Source: Anaerolineaceae bacterium
GTDB taxonomy: Bacteria; Chloroflexota; Anaerolineae; Anaerolineales; Anaerolineaceae
Assembly (NCBI GenBank): GCA_011620445.1
Contig: WOZB01000164.1
Span: 1-8,354 of the forward strand
DNA length: 8,354 nt
Direction: 5' to 3'
The notes under the pieces are model-generated. The model searched no databases. It was not told the DNA's origin and worked only from the letters and a program-made list of their open reading frames with translations. This document shows positions 1 to 7,500 of the stretch, in pieces; position 1 is the stretch's first letter, and each line of letters starts with the position of its first letter. Made by a program: the position numbers and the translations under genes.

Positions 1-819
1 GCGGCCCTGGCTATCCCAAGCCAGACCTTGTGGGGTGCGGTGGCCAATGGAATACACCGGGTTGCCCCAGGGGTTGCCCTCGGGAACCGCGCCTTCATCT
101 GTCAGCCGCAGGATCTTACCTTCCAGGGCTTGAGGGTCTTGAGCAAGCTGCGGACTACCGGCATCACCCGTTGTGATATAGAGTAAACCATCCGGACCGA
201 ACCGAATACGTCCGCCATCGTGATTTGAGGAGCCTTTAATCCCTTCCAGGATGACTATCCGATCACTGACCGTGTGATCTGCATTGTAGGTGTAACGTTC
301 AACCCGGTTGGTTAGTGAGCCAGTGTCGTTTGTGGTCAGGTAGATGTAAAGCCACTGGTTGTTAGCAAAATCGGGATGCAGTGCCAGCCCCAATAAACCA
401 CCTTCGCCGGTCTCGCGCACACCAGAAATGGTGAGTTGTTTCCCCTCCTTATCAATCAAGGCGAGAATGCCCGACCGTTCAGTAGCCAGGATGCCGCCTT
501 CCGGCAGGAAGGCAATTTCCCATGGGGTATCCAATCCTTTAGCTACCTGTGTAATCAATTCGAGGCTTGGCGTGGGGGTTTGAGTCTCTGCTTCGGTTTG
601 CGGTATGGCCGTCCCTGAATCACCCGGGCTTGTAGCTTCGGGCTGGCTTGGCACAACCACTTCGCCAGCGCCTTCCGACGTTGGGCTGGTTATTTGAACT
701 GATGGAACCGCTAAGGTAGTTGTTTCTTCAAGGATGGGCGCGTTTTGCGTGCCAGCATTGCAGGCAGATAAGGCAATTAAGCCTATTGCAATAATGATTA
801 GAAGTTTGATCCTTAACAT
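1..819 (-). CDS. Lipoprotein of the PQQ-type glucose/sorbosone (aldose sugar) dehydrogenase family, 3' end outside window
   Basis: The frame is open from the ATG at 819 to the left edge (273 codons, no stop), so the C-terminus is missing. The start is set by AGGAG at 830-826, six bases upstream. Residues 1-20 form a lipoprotein signal: a short basic start (MLRIK), a hydrophobic stretch (LLIIIAIGLIAL) and a lipobox LSAC with Cys20, so the protein should be lipid-anchored outside the membrane. Residues about 21-86 are a Thr/Ser/Pro/Glu-rich linker. From about residue 87 the six-bladed beta-propeller begins, with LDTPWEIAFLPEGG, GEGGLLGLALHPDF, NHDGGRIRFGPDG and GHRTPQGLAWD. His200 of NHDGGR is the likely counterpart of the catalytic base of soluble glucose dehydrogenase. 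The family oxidises aldose sugars with PQQ, but many members are untested, so the substrate is unknown. In the GHR-x-PQG motif, Asn is usual at x and Thr262 is found here. The gene follows the sigma gene by 131 bp and appears to have its own promoter. Confidence 0.88.
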   Translation of the reverse strand, partial: MLRIKLLIIIAIGLIALSACNAGTQNAPILEETTTLAVPSVQITSPTSEGAGEVVVPSQPEATSPGDSGTAIPQTEAETQTPTPSLELITQVAKGLDTPWEIAFLPEGGILATERSGILALIDKEGKQLTISGVRETGEGGLLGLALHPDFANNQWLYIYLTTNDTGSLTNRVERYTYNADHTVSDRIVILEGIKGSSNHDGGRIRFGPDGLLYITTGDAGSPQLAQDPQALEGKILRLTDEGAVPEGNPWGNPVYSIGHRTPQGLAWDSQGR

Positions 820-840
820 AGTCAACTCCTTCTTTTTTTC

Positions 841-869
841 ATTTTAGGCAGACTCAATGCCTTAAACAA
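841..869 (-). promoter_or_regulatory. Predicted sigma-70 promoter of the sugar dehydrogenase lipoprotein
   Basis: Reading the minus strand, TTGTTT (869-864) is followed after exactly 17 bp by TAAAAT (846-841). The -10 matches TATAAT at five of six positions and the -35 keeps the TTG. Transcription would start near 834, just upstream of the AGGAG site at 830-826, giving a very short leader. The -35 lies inside the dyad at 862-881. Prediction by eye only. Confidence 0.5.
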
Positions 870-881
870 CCAGTTGTTTAA
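862..881. promoter_or_regulatory. 20-bp dyad, candidate repressor operator over the -35
   Basis: TTAAACAAC and GTTGTTTAA are perfect 9-bp inverted arms around a 2-bp centre (CA). There is no T-run after it in either direction and the arms are AT-rich, so it fits a protein-binding dyad better than a terminator. It covers the predicted -35 of the dehydrogenase gene. A dimeric helix-turn-helix repressor such as a TetR-family protein would fit its size and symmetry, but no regulator gene is visible here, so the family is a guess. Confidence 0.5.
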
Positions 882-950
882 CCTTTGCGCAGAAACACGT
901 TTTACACTGCTAAAGTAAAGGTCAGACTTGTGACTGAAAGTTGAGGGGAA

Positions 951-2450
951 TTAATTCTGGTAAAAATCACGCAAAGGATTGGTATGGTGAGGGTCGCGCA
1001 GCTTACGCAGGCCGCTGGCCTCAATTTGGCGGATGCGTTCACGCGTTAAGCCAAACCGGGCAGAAATCTCTTCGAGTGAACGGTTGACCCCATCCAGTAA
1101 ACCGAAGCGCATTTCGAGCACTTCTCGTTCTTTGTCTGAGAGGTTGCCCAAGGATTTCTGCACCATCTCTTTCAGGCTGTTGCGCATGGCGTCGGCCATG
1201 GGCTCTTCTGCATCCACATCTTCAATGTAATCCCCGAGGGTACTGTTATCTTCATCCCCAACTGGGGCTTCAAGCGAAACTGGCTCTTCGGCGCTTTTAA
1301 GGATTTGCTCCACCTTTTGAGTGGCACTTTCCCAACGGTGCAGCAAGCCTGGGTCGGCCAGGTGCTTGCTGTCGCCAAGTTCCAAAATTGCTTTTACATC
1401 TTCATCTGCCAAAAAACCGGACTGAACAGCCATCTCGGCGAAAGTTGGGTCACGCCCCAGGCTCTGCACCAGGTTATGCTGTACCTTGATGAGTTTTGAA
1501 ATCATCTCCACCATATGCACCGGAATGCGGATGGTGCGCGCATTCTCGTTTAAATAGCGGCTGATGCTTTGCCTGATCCACCAGGTTGCATAGGTAGAAA
1601 AACGAAAACCCCTGGCAGGGTCGAATTTTTGGATGGCCTTAAGCAGCCCCATGTTGCCTTCCTGAATCAAGTCCATCATGCCGGTCCCGCGGTAGTTGTA
1701 TTTCTTGGCAACGCTGATAACCAGGCGCAGGTTGTTTTCAACAAGGGCGTGCGTAGCTATCTTTGAGTTTTCTTTTATCTCTTCGAGAGTTTTCTGTAGT
1801 TCCGCTTCTTTTGGAAGCCAGGGACTATCCACTTCTTCTGGGTCCAGGCGTGCGTCCTTGCAGCAGATTTCAGAAATCTTTTGGGATGTATTGACAGGCA
1901 GAAGATAAGCATCTGTCGCAAAACGAAATAAGTTGCGGGCTAATTCGTTCCAATGCTTATCCTGCCCCCAATTGGGGCTTTCAAGAAATTTTCGGATATA
2001 AGAGGTCCCTTTTGCCAAAACATTGGCGTGCAAGTTTGAGGCTTCAGATATTACTTTTTCCATTACTGGCGGCTCGATCTTGAGGTGCTTGCAGTCGTTC
2101 AGTACTTGCTGCCAGCTGCTCTGCATATCCTGATAAAGGAGGCTGTAGTCCAAACGCCCTGCTTCGGTCTTAAAAGCGGAGAGAAAGGCTACTGCCTGGA
2201 CGGCCATTCCCAGGTGAAATTCTTGGGCTTCATCCAGCAAGGCATCCTGTTTGATATCCCGCAAGTAAAGTTGTATGGTTTCTTCGGGCAGTTCAGAAAG
2301 CGCCGACCGGTCGATTTTCTCCGCCGTAAAGCCTGGTTCTTCCAGTTTCTCCAGCTCGTCAAGATCAAGAATCAGAGGTTCATCCAACGAATTTGTTTCG
2401 TCCGAATCAAGGTCTGGTGCTTCGTCCTGAAAATCAAATTCGTCGTCCAT
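951..2450 (-). CDS. rpoD: Primary-type RNA polymerase sigma factor (sigma-70 family, RpoD/SigA-like)
   Basis: This 499-residue protein directs RNA polymerase to promoters in the cytoplasm. Region 1.2 lies at about 55-85 (ETIQLYLRDI). Region 2 spans about 232-315 with ENNLRLVISVAKKY, MDLIQEGNMGLLKAI, and the FSTYATWWIRQ melting and -10 segment (Trp290/Trp291, Gln294). Region 3 is about 316-385. Region 3.2 holds PVSLEAPVGDED and TLGDYIED, and region 4 (about 428-490) ends with the -35-binding helix-turn-helix (SLEEISARFGLTRERIRQIE). The first 40 residues are extremely acidic (18 Asp/Glu, one Lys) and replace a classical region 1.1. About 140 non-conserved residues separate regions 1.2 and 2.1, as in other primary sigmas. 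An extra segment of roughly 28 residues sits at about 346-374. The start is fixed by GAGGAG upstream of the ATG and by the one-base overlap with dnaG. The dnaG linkage and complete region set favour the primary sigma, though a second group 1/2 sigma elsewhere cannot be excluded. Confidence 0.93.
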   Translation of the reverse strand: MDDEFDFQDEAPDLDSDETNSLDEPLILDLDELEKLEEPGFTAEKIDRSALSELPEETIQLYLRDIKQDALLDEAQEFHLGMAVQAVAFLSAFKTEAGRLDYSLLYQDMQSSWQQVLNDCKHLKIEPPVMEKVISEASNLHANVLAKGTSYIRKFLESPNWGQDKHWNELARNLFRFATDAYLLPVNTSQKISEICCKDARLDPEEVDSPWLPKEAELQKTLEEIKENSKIATHALVENNLRLVISVAKKYNYRGTGMMDLIQEGNMGLLKAIQKFDPARGFRFSTYATWWIRQSISRYLNENARTIRIPVHMVEMISKLIKVQHNLVQSLGRDPTFAEMAVQSGFLADEDVKAILELGDSKHLADPGLLHRWESATQKVEQILKSAEEPVSLEAPVGDEDNSTLGDYIEDVDAEEPMADAMRNSLKEMVQKSLGNLSDKEREVLEMRFGLLDGVNRSLEEISARFGLTRERIRQIEASGLRKLRDPHHTNPLRDFYQN

Positions 2451-2462
2451 CAGGATCTCCTC
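2448..2462 (-). promoter_or_regulatory. Ribosome binding site and TGATG coupling junction of dnaG and the sigma gene
   Basis: The dnaG stop TGA (2452-2450) shares its last base with the sigma ATG (2450-2448). GAGGAG lies about five bases upstream of the ATG, inside the last codons of dnaG. This implies co-transcription and probably translational coupling, and it fixes the sigma start. Confidence 0.8.
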
Positions 2463-4402
2463 GATCTGGGTTTGATTTCAGGCATACGATAGGTAGAGAC
2501 CTTGCGCATCGGCTCATAAACCCCGAAGGCTTTGTCAATCTTGCGGCGCTGCTCAAGCTGCTCAAAAAGCAAGATTTGCAGTTCCTCATCCGTGTAAGGT
2601 TTCTCTTCCTGGGCATCCTGTAGATAAAGCAGGCTGAGCGTGCGGCTCTCAATCATGGCTTTTCGCAGGCGCAGAATGTTGCGCACCTGGTCCTGCAATT
2701 CTTTTTCTTCGCTGGGTTGGATGCTTGTTTCAGGCAGATCCGGCGTTGGGGCTGCTTCCAATATGTCCGGAAGATGTTCTGCCAGGTAATCTTTAGCTGA
2801 AACCTCATCCTGGGCAAGGCTGGCAAGCACGATCCTGAAAGCTTCCCGACAGTCGGCTTCGTTGAAGTCTGCCGTATTCAGAATACCTACGTCATTTTTT
2901 GCCAAAACCTGGTCCAGTTTGTACTTATGTTCCGGGTTCTCAATCAAGTATAGGATGGTGTGCAGTTCCAGCGCACGATTGCCTTCAGCGCGGCCTGCTT
3001 TCTGCAGTTTGGCAGAGGGCAAAAGGTCACCGCTGGCCTGCATGCGCCGTCGGGTTGTAGGGCGGGCAGTCGAGGTGAGGGATAAAGAACGTTCATCAAT
3101 GCGCAATTTACGGGCTAATGATTGGCGGTAGGTCTCACGCTCGACCGGGTTGGGCACGTCTGCGATCAAGTGCATAACCTGGTCAGCAATATCACGTTTG
3201 ACTTTGGCGTCGTTCAGGTCTTTTCCAGCCATAAGGCTATTCATGACATGTTCCACGATTGGTTGAGCATTCAGCATGATCTTCTTCCAGGCTTCAGGGT
3301 CAGCCAGGGCGATTTCATCCGGGTCCTTTCCGTCTGGCAGAGAAGTAACCCTGATATCCGCGCTCAGGCGGCTCTCAGTGCGCAGATGCGCAAGCGCATC
3401 AAAGGAAAGTTCCCTCACCTGGTCCATACTCTGACGGGCAGTTTCAAGGCCTTTGAGGGTAGCTTTGTCACCGGCAGCGTCAGGGTCCAATGCCAGCACG
3501 ATGTTGCGGGTGAATTTCTTTACCAATTTGAACTGGTCCTCAGTGAGGGCGGTGCCCATGCCCGAAACCGCGTTGTCAAACCCGCTTTGGTGCAAGCCTA
3601 TTACGTCCATATAGCCTTCCACGATGACCGCCTGGTCATTGCGGCGGATGGATTGGCGGGCCATATCCAGCCCGTAAAGCAGCCGGCCTTTATCAAAGAG
3701 CTCCGTCTTGGGCGAGTTCATGTATTTGGGGACGTCGTTCGGGTCAAGCACACGACCTCCAAAACCCACCATCTTGCCATAAGTCTCCCTGATGGGGAAC
3801 ATGAGACGGTTGCGGAATTTATCGTAAGTGCGCCCTTCCTCTCCTTCGGTCAGCATGCCGCCTGCCAATATCAAAGCTTCTTTGTATCCTTTACGCTTTA
3901 GATGCTCGGCCAGATCGTTCCAACCGCCAGGGGCGTAACCAAGACCCCAGATTTTGATGGTTTCGTCGGTTAGGCCACGTTTGCGGAGGTATGCCAGGGC
4001 GGCCATGCCAGGAGTGGTTTCCAACATTTGCTGGCGATAATAAGTCACACAATCTTCCAACATCTGGCTGATCTGGGCATTAACTTCCTGATGGGCTTCC
4101 ACTTCCGGGGTCATGGGTTTCAGAACGATGCCGGCTTTATCGGCCAGATACTTCAGAGTTTCTGAGAAATCCCAACCTTCTTTCTTCATGACAAAGCCAA
4201 ATATGTCTCCGCCTTCATTGCACTGACCGAAACAGCGCCAGGACTGGGTATCCGGGAAGACGACAAATGCAGGAGTGCGGGTATTGCTGTGGAAGGGGCA
4301 GAAGCCAATGTAATTTTTACCGGTGCGGCGCAGTTTTACTCCGCCTTGGGAGACAAAGTCCACAATATCGAGTTGTGCTTTAATGTCATCTACAACGGTC
4401 AT
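2450..4402 (-). CDS. dnaG: DNA primase DnaG
   Basis: This 650-residue enzyme makes the RNA primers for the replication fork and normally acts with the DnaB helicase. The N-terminal CHC2 zinc domain (about 1-100) has Cys35 and His38 (CPFH), then Cys57 and Cys61 (CFGQC). The second pair is CX3C rather than the usual CX2C. The catalytic core follows with FRNRLMFPI (about 197-204), KYMNSPKT (226-233) and the TOPRIM fold: VEGYMDVIGLHQ with Glu262, and LALDPDAAG with Asp306 and Asp308. The common form of the latter motif is DGDAAG. The C-terminal helical part (about 475-650) begins ALELHTILYLIENPE and would be the helicase-interacting domain. Length is slightly above the usual 580-650. The ATG at 4402 has AGGA four bases upstream. 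It overlaps the sigma gene by one base and is separated from the PFOR gene by a terminator. Confidence 0.96.
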   Translation of the reverse strand: MTVVDDIKAQLDIVDFVSQGGVKLRRTGKNYIGFCPFHSNTRTPAFVVFPDTQSWRCFGQCNEGGDIFGFVMKKEGWDFSETLKYLADKAGIVLKPMTPEVEAHQEVNAQISQMLEDCVTYYRQQMLETTPGMAALAYLRKRGLTDETIKIWGLGYAPGGWNDLAEHLKRKGYKEALILAGGMLTEGEEGRTYDKFRNRLMFPIRETYGKMVGFGGRVLDPNDVPKYMNSPKTELFDKGRLLYGLDMARQSIRRNDQAVIVEGYMDVIGLHQSGFDNAVSGMGTALTEDQFKLVKKFTRNIVLALDPDAAGDKATLKGLETARQSMDQVRELSFDALAHLRTESRLSADIRVTSLPDGKDPDEIALADPEAWKKIMLNAQPIVEHVMNSLMAGKDLNDAKVKRDIADQVMHLIADVPNPVERETYRQSLARKLRIDERSLSLTSTARPTTRRRMQASGDLLPSAKLQKAGRAEGNRALELHTILYLIENPEHKYKLDQVLAKNDVGILNTADFNEADCREAFRIVLASLAQDEVSAKDYLAEHLPDILEAAPTPDLPETSIQPSEEKELQDQVRNILRLRKAMIESRTLSLLYLQDAQEEKPYTDEELQILLFEQLEQRRKIDKAFGVYEPMRKVSTYRMPEIKPRSRRS

Positions 4403-4431
4403 AGCTTCCTGATTATGTTAATCTTGCGATG

Positions 4432-4437
4432 ATTTTA
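4432..4437 (-). promoter_or_regulatory. Possible -10 element of the dnaG-sigma promoter
   Basis: The minus strand carries TAAAAT, about 30 bases upstream of the dnaG ATG and downstream of the PFOR terminator, where a promoter for the unit would be expected. The spot 17 bp upstream reads CAGGAT, a poor -35, and lies in a small dyad (4448-4460). The assignment is tentative and rests mainly on position. Confidence 0.3.
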
Positions 4438-4447
4438 CCCGACAAAA

Positions 4448-4460
4448 CAGGACAATCCTG
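4448..4460. repeat. Small inverted repeat upstream of dnaG
   Basis: CAGGA-caa-TCCTG is a perfect 5-bp-arm dyad placed where the -35 of the dnaG promoter should be. It could be a regulator site or chance; five-base arms are weak evidence. Confidence 0.25.
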
Positions 4461-4470
4461 AGCAAAACAA

Positions 4471-4513
4471 CATAAAAATAAACGCTGACGCGGCAAGCCG
4501 GTCAGCGTTTATT
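4471..4513 (-). terminator. Intrinsic terminator of the PFOR gene
   Basis: Perfect 13-bp arms (4501-4513 and 4477-4489) begin 21 bases after the PFOR stop codon. The 11-base loop contains a nested CGGC/GCCG stem with only one bulged base between the two stems. On the minus strand the 3' arm ends in TTTATT and is followed by TTTATG, giving the T-rich tail. The plus-strand side has a shorter TTTATT tail, so some bidirectional activity is possible. It insulates dnaG from PFOR transcription. Confidence 0.85.
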
Positions 4514-4533
4514 GTACCTTAGTTCATACCCGC

Positions 4534-7500
4534 TTAACTGGCCTTGGGCTCTTCGCCTGCGGCTGGTTCCCCTGGGTTGCTGTAATCCATGGCAGCGAGC
4601 TGCTCATAAACTTTCCAACGGCGATCAGCATCCTGCTGGGCTCCGCGCATCAACTCTTCAGCGCGTTGTTCATCAGACTGCAACAGCATGCGGTAGCGGT
4701 TCTCGCTGTAAGCATAATCCGCAACCTTGATTGTGGGGGCTTTGGAGTCCAATTGCAGCGGGTTTATACCGATTTCCTCCCGGCGTGGGTCGTAACGGTA
4801 GGTTACCCAGGCACCGGAATTGACTGCAGCTTTCTGCTGGATTAAGCCCTTCCTCATGTCAATGCCGTGTGAAATACAATGACTGTAGGCGATGACGAGG
4901 CTTGGGCCTTCGTAAGAATCGGCTTCAACCAGGGCTTTGAGTACCTGGCCGTCGTTGTAGCCCATGGCTACTCGGGCTACATAGATATTACCGTAGGTCA
5001 TGGCAATCTGGCCTAAATCTTTCTTGGGTTTATCCTTGCCATTGGAGGCAAATTTGGCCACAGCAGCACGCGGGGTCGACTTAGAGCTTTGGCCGCCGGT
5101 ATTGGAGTAGACTTCGGTATCGAGCACAAGTACATTGATGTCCTTGCCGGATGCCAAAACGTGGTCCAAACCGCCGAAGCCAATATCGTAAGCCCAACCG
5201 TCACCGCCCATGATCCAGACCGTCTTGCGGATGAGATAATCAGCCAGGCTCTGCAGTTGCAGCAGGTCGGCATCTGTCGTGCCTTCAAGATTATTCTTCA
5301 GCTTGGCAACACGAGCACGTTGGTCGCGGATTTCACCTTCGGTTTTCTGGCTGGCATTCAAAATTTCTTCTGCCAGTTCTTTACCAACAGCGTCGGCTTT
5401 CTTTTGCAGCAATTCTTTGGCAAATTCATTGAATTTGTCGAGTGTAAAGCGCATCCCTAAACCAAATTCCGCATTGTCCTCAAAGAGTGAGTTCGACCAA
5501 GCGGGCCCGCGACCTTCGCCATTAACTGCCCACGGGGTAGTCGGCAGGTTGCCGCCATAAATGGAGGAACAGCCTGTGGCATTGGCAACAATCATGCGGT
5601 CGCCAAAGAGTTGAGAAACCAGACGAATGTACGGGGTCTCACCGCAGCCGCCGCAAGCACCGGAGAACTCGAACAGGGGTTCGAACATCTGAGAGTTCTT
5701 GACAGTGGTCAAAGGAACATCCGCGCGGTCAAAGTGAGGGATATCCAGGAAGAATCTGAAGTTCTCAGCTTCCTGTTCACGCAAGGGAGGTTGTGGCTGA
5801 AGCATGATGGCATGAATGCTGGGGTCTGTCTTGTCCTTGCCAGGGCAGTTTTCTACGCAGAGGCCGCAGCCGGTGCAGTCTTCAGGAGCTACCTGTACAG
5901 TGTAGGAATAGCCTTCCTTCCAGTTGCCCGATTTAGAGAATACGTGCTTAAAGGTCCTGGGAGCTTTTTCAAGCAGCTCATTGGGGTAAACCTTGGTGCG
6001 GATAGAGGCATGTGGACAAACAAAGGAGCATTTGGCGCATTGGATACAAAGCTGTGGGTTCCAGACTGGAATTTCCAGAGCAATGTTGCGTTTTTCCCAC
6101 TTGGTGGTGGCGGTCGGGAAGGTGCCATCATCAGGCATCTGGCTGACTGGGACATCATTACCTTCGAGGTCAATGAGCGCACCTAAAGTCTCGCGGACAT
6201 AGGCTGGGGCTTCAGCGGGAACGCCCGGTTTGCGGCCAACAGTGGCAGTAACCGTGGCGGGTAACTTGACCTCGTGCATATTGCGGATGGAGGAATCTAC
6301 AGCATCATAGTTTTGCTGGACGATTGCATCACCCTTCTTGTGATAGGTCTTGTAAATGGAGTGCTTGATGGCGTCGATGGCTTCGTCTTTTGGCAGAACG
6401 CCAGAAATGGCAAAGAAGCAGGTCTGCATGATGGTGTTGATACGGTTGCCCATGCCAGCTTTTTCAGCCACATCATAGGCGTCAATCACGTAGAAGCGGA
6501 TCTTCTTGTCAATCAAAGACTTCTGCATTTCTTTAGGCAGTGTATCCCAGACTTCATCCGGCCCGTAGATGCTGTTCAGCAGGAAGACGGAACCAGGGCG
6601 GGCATACTTGAGCATGTCATAGCGGTCAACAAAAGAGACCTGGTGGCAACCGATAAAGTTAGCCTGGCCAGGGGCAATAAAATAAGGGGCTTTGATGGGC
6701 TCAGGGCCGAAGCGCAAGTGCGAAACAGTAATGCCGCCGGATTTCTTGGAGTCGTACTCAAAATAGCCCTGGGCGTAGTTGGGTGTTTCAATGCCGATAA
6801 TCTTGATGGAGTTCTTATTCGCGCCAACCGTACCATCAGAACCAAGACCATAGAACAAGGCCTGAACCACGTTTTTGGGCAGGATTTCGAACTCAGGATC
6901 GTAGCTGATGCTCAGATGGGTGACATCGTCATTAATGCCAACAGTAATTTGGCGGCGGGGTTTTTCCGCATCCAATTCGTCGTAAACACCTTTGACCATG
7001 GCCGGGTTGAAATCCTTGGAGGACAAGCCGTAGCGGCCACCGATAACCAGGGGCATTTGCATGAAGGGGTTGATGCCGAGGTCTTCACCGACACGCAAGG
7101 CATTGATTACATCTTGATAGAGGGGCTCGCCAATGGAGCCAGCTTCTTTGGTGCGGTCCAGGACGGCAATTTTCTTGACGGTCGCAGGCAGCGCTTTAAC
7201 AAAGCTCTCAACGGGGAATGGGCGGAAAAGGCGCACATCAATGACGCCCACTTTTTCACCCCTGGCGTTTAGGAAGGCGGCAGTTTCAGAAGCCGTTTCA
7301 ACACCAGAGCCCATGATCACGATGACCTTCTCAGCATCATTGGCACCATAGTACTCAATGGTATGGTACTGGCGGCCAGTCAGGTCTGCGAAGCGATCCA
7401 TCTCTTCACTGACAATGCGCTCGACTTCGTTGTAGTAACGGTTGACAGTCTCGCGAGCCTGGAAGTAAACATCCGGGTTCTGGGCAGTACCGCGCAGGAC

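Noticed and set aside
359..618. Two short plus-strand frames over the dehydrogenase gene
   Set aside because: The minus-strand frame here encodes a recognisable propeller protein with a lipobox, so these are shadows.
862..881. Dyad as terminator of the sigma gene
   Set aside because: The stem is AT-rich with a 2-base centre and no T-run follows; no clear terminator was found between the sigma gene and the dehydrogenase gene.
921..934. Small hairpin GTCA/TGAC just after the sigma stop codon
   Set aside because: Only four base pairs and no proper T-tract, so not supportable as a terminator.
3122..3901. 259-codon plus-strand frame opposite dnaG
   Set aside because: Antisense shadow of the primase core, with no domain and no convincing ribosome binding site considered.
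5611..6186. 191-codon plus-strand frame opposite the PFOR ferredoxin domain
   Set aside because: It mirrors the conserved cluster-binding region on the other strand; no independent evidence of coding.
6274..7272. 332-codon open frame on the plus strand opposite the PFOR gene
   Set aside because: It lies wholly antisense to a strongly conserved enzyme, shows no recognisable domain, and long antisense frames are expected in GC-biased coding DNA.
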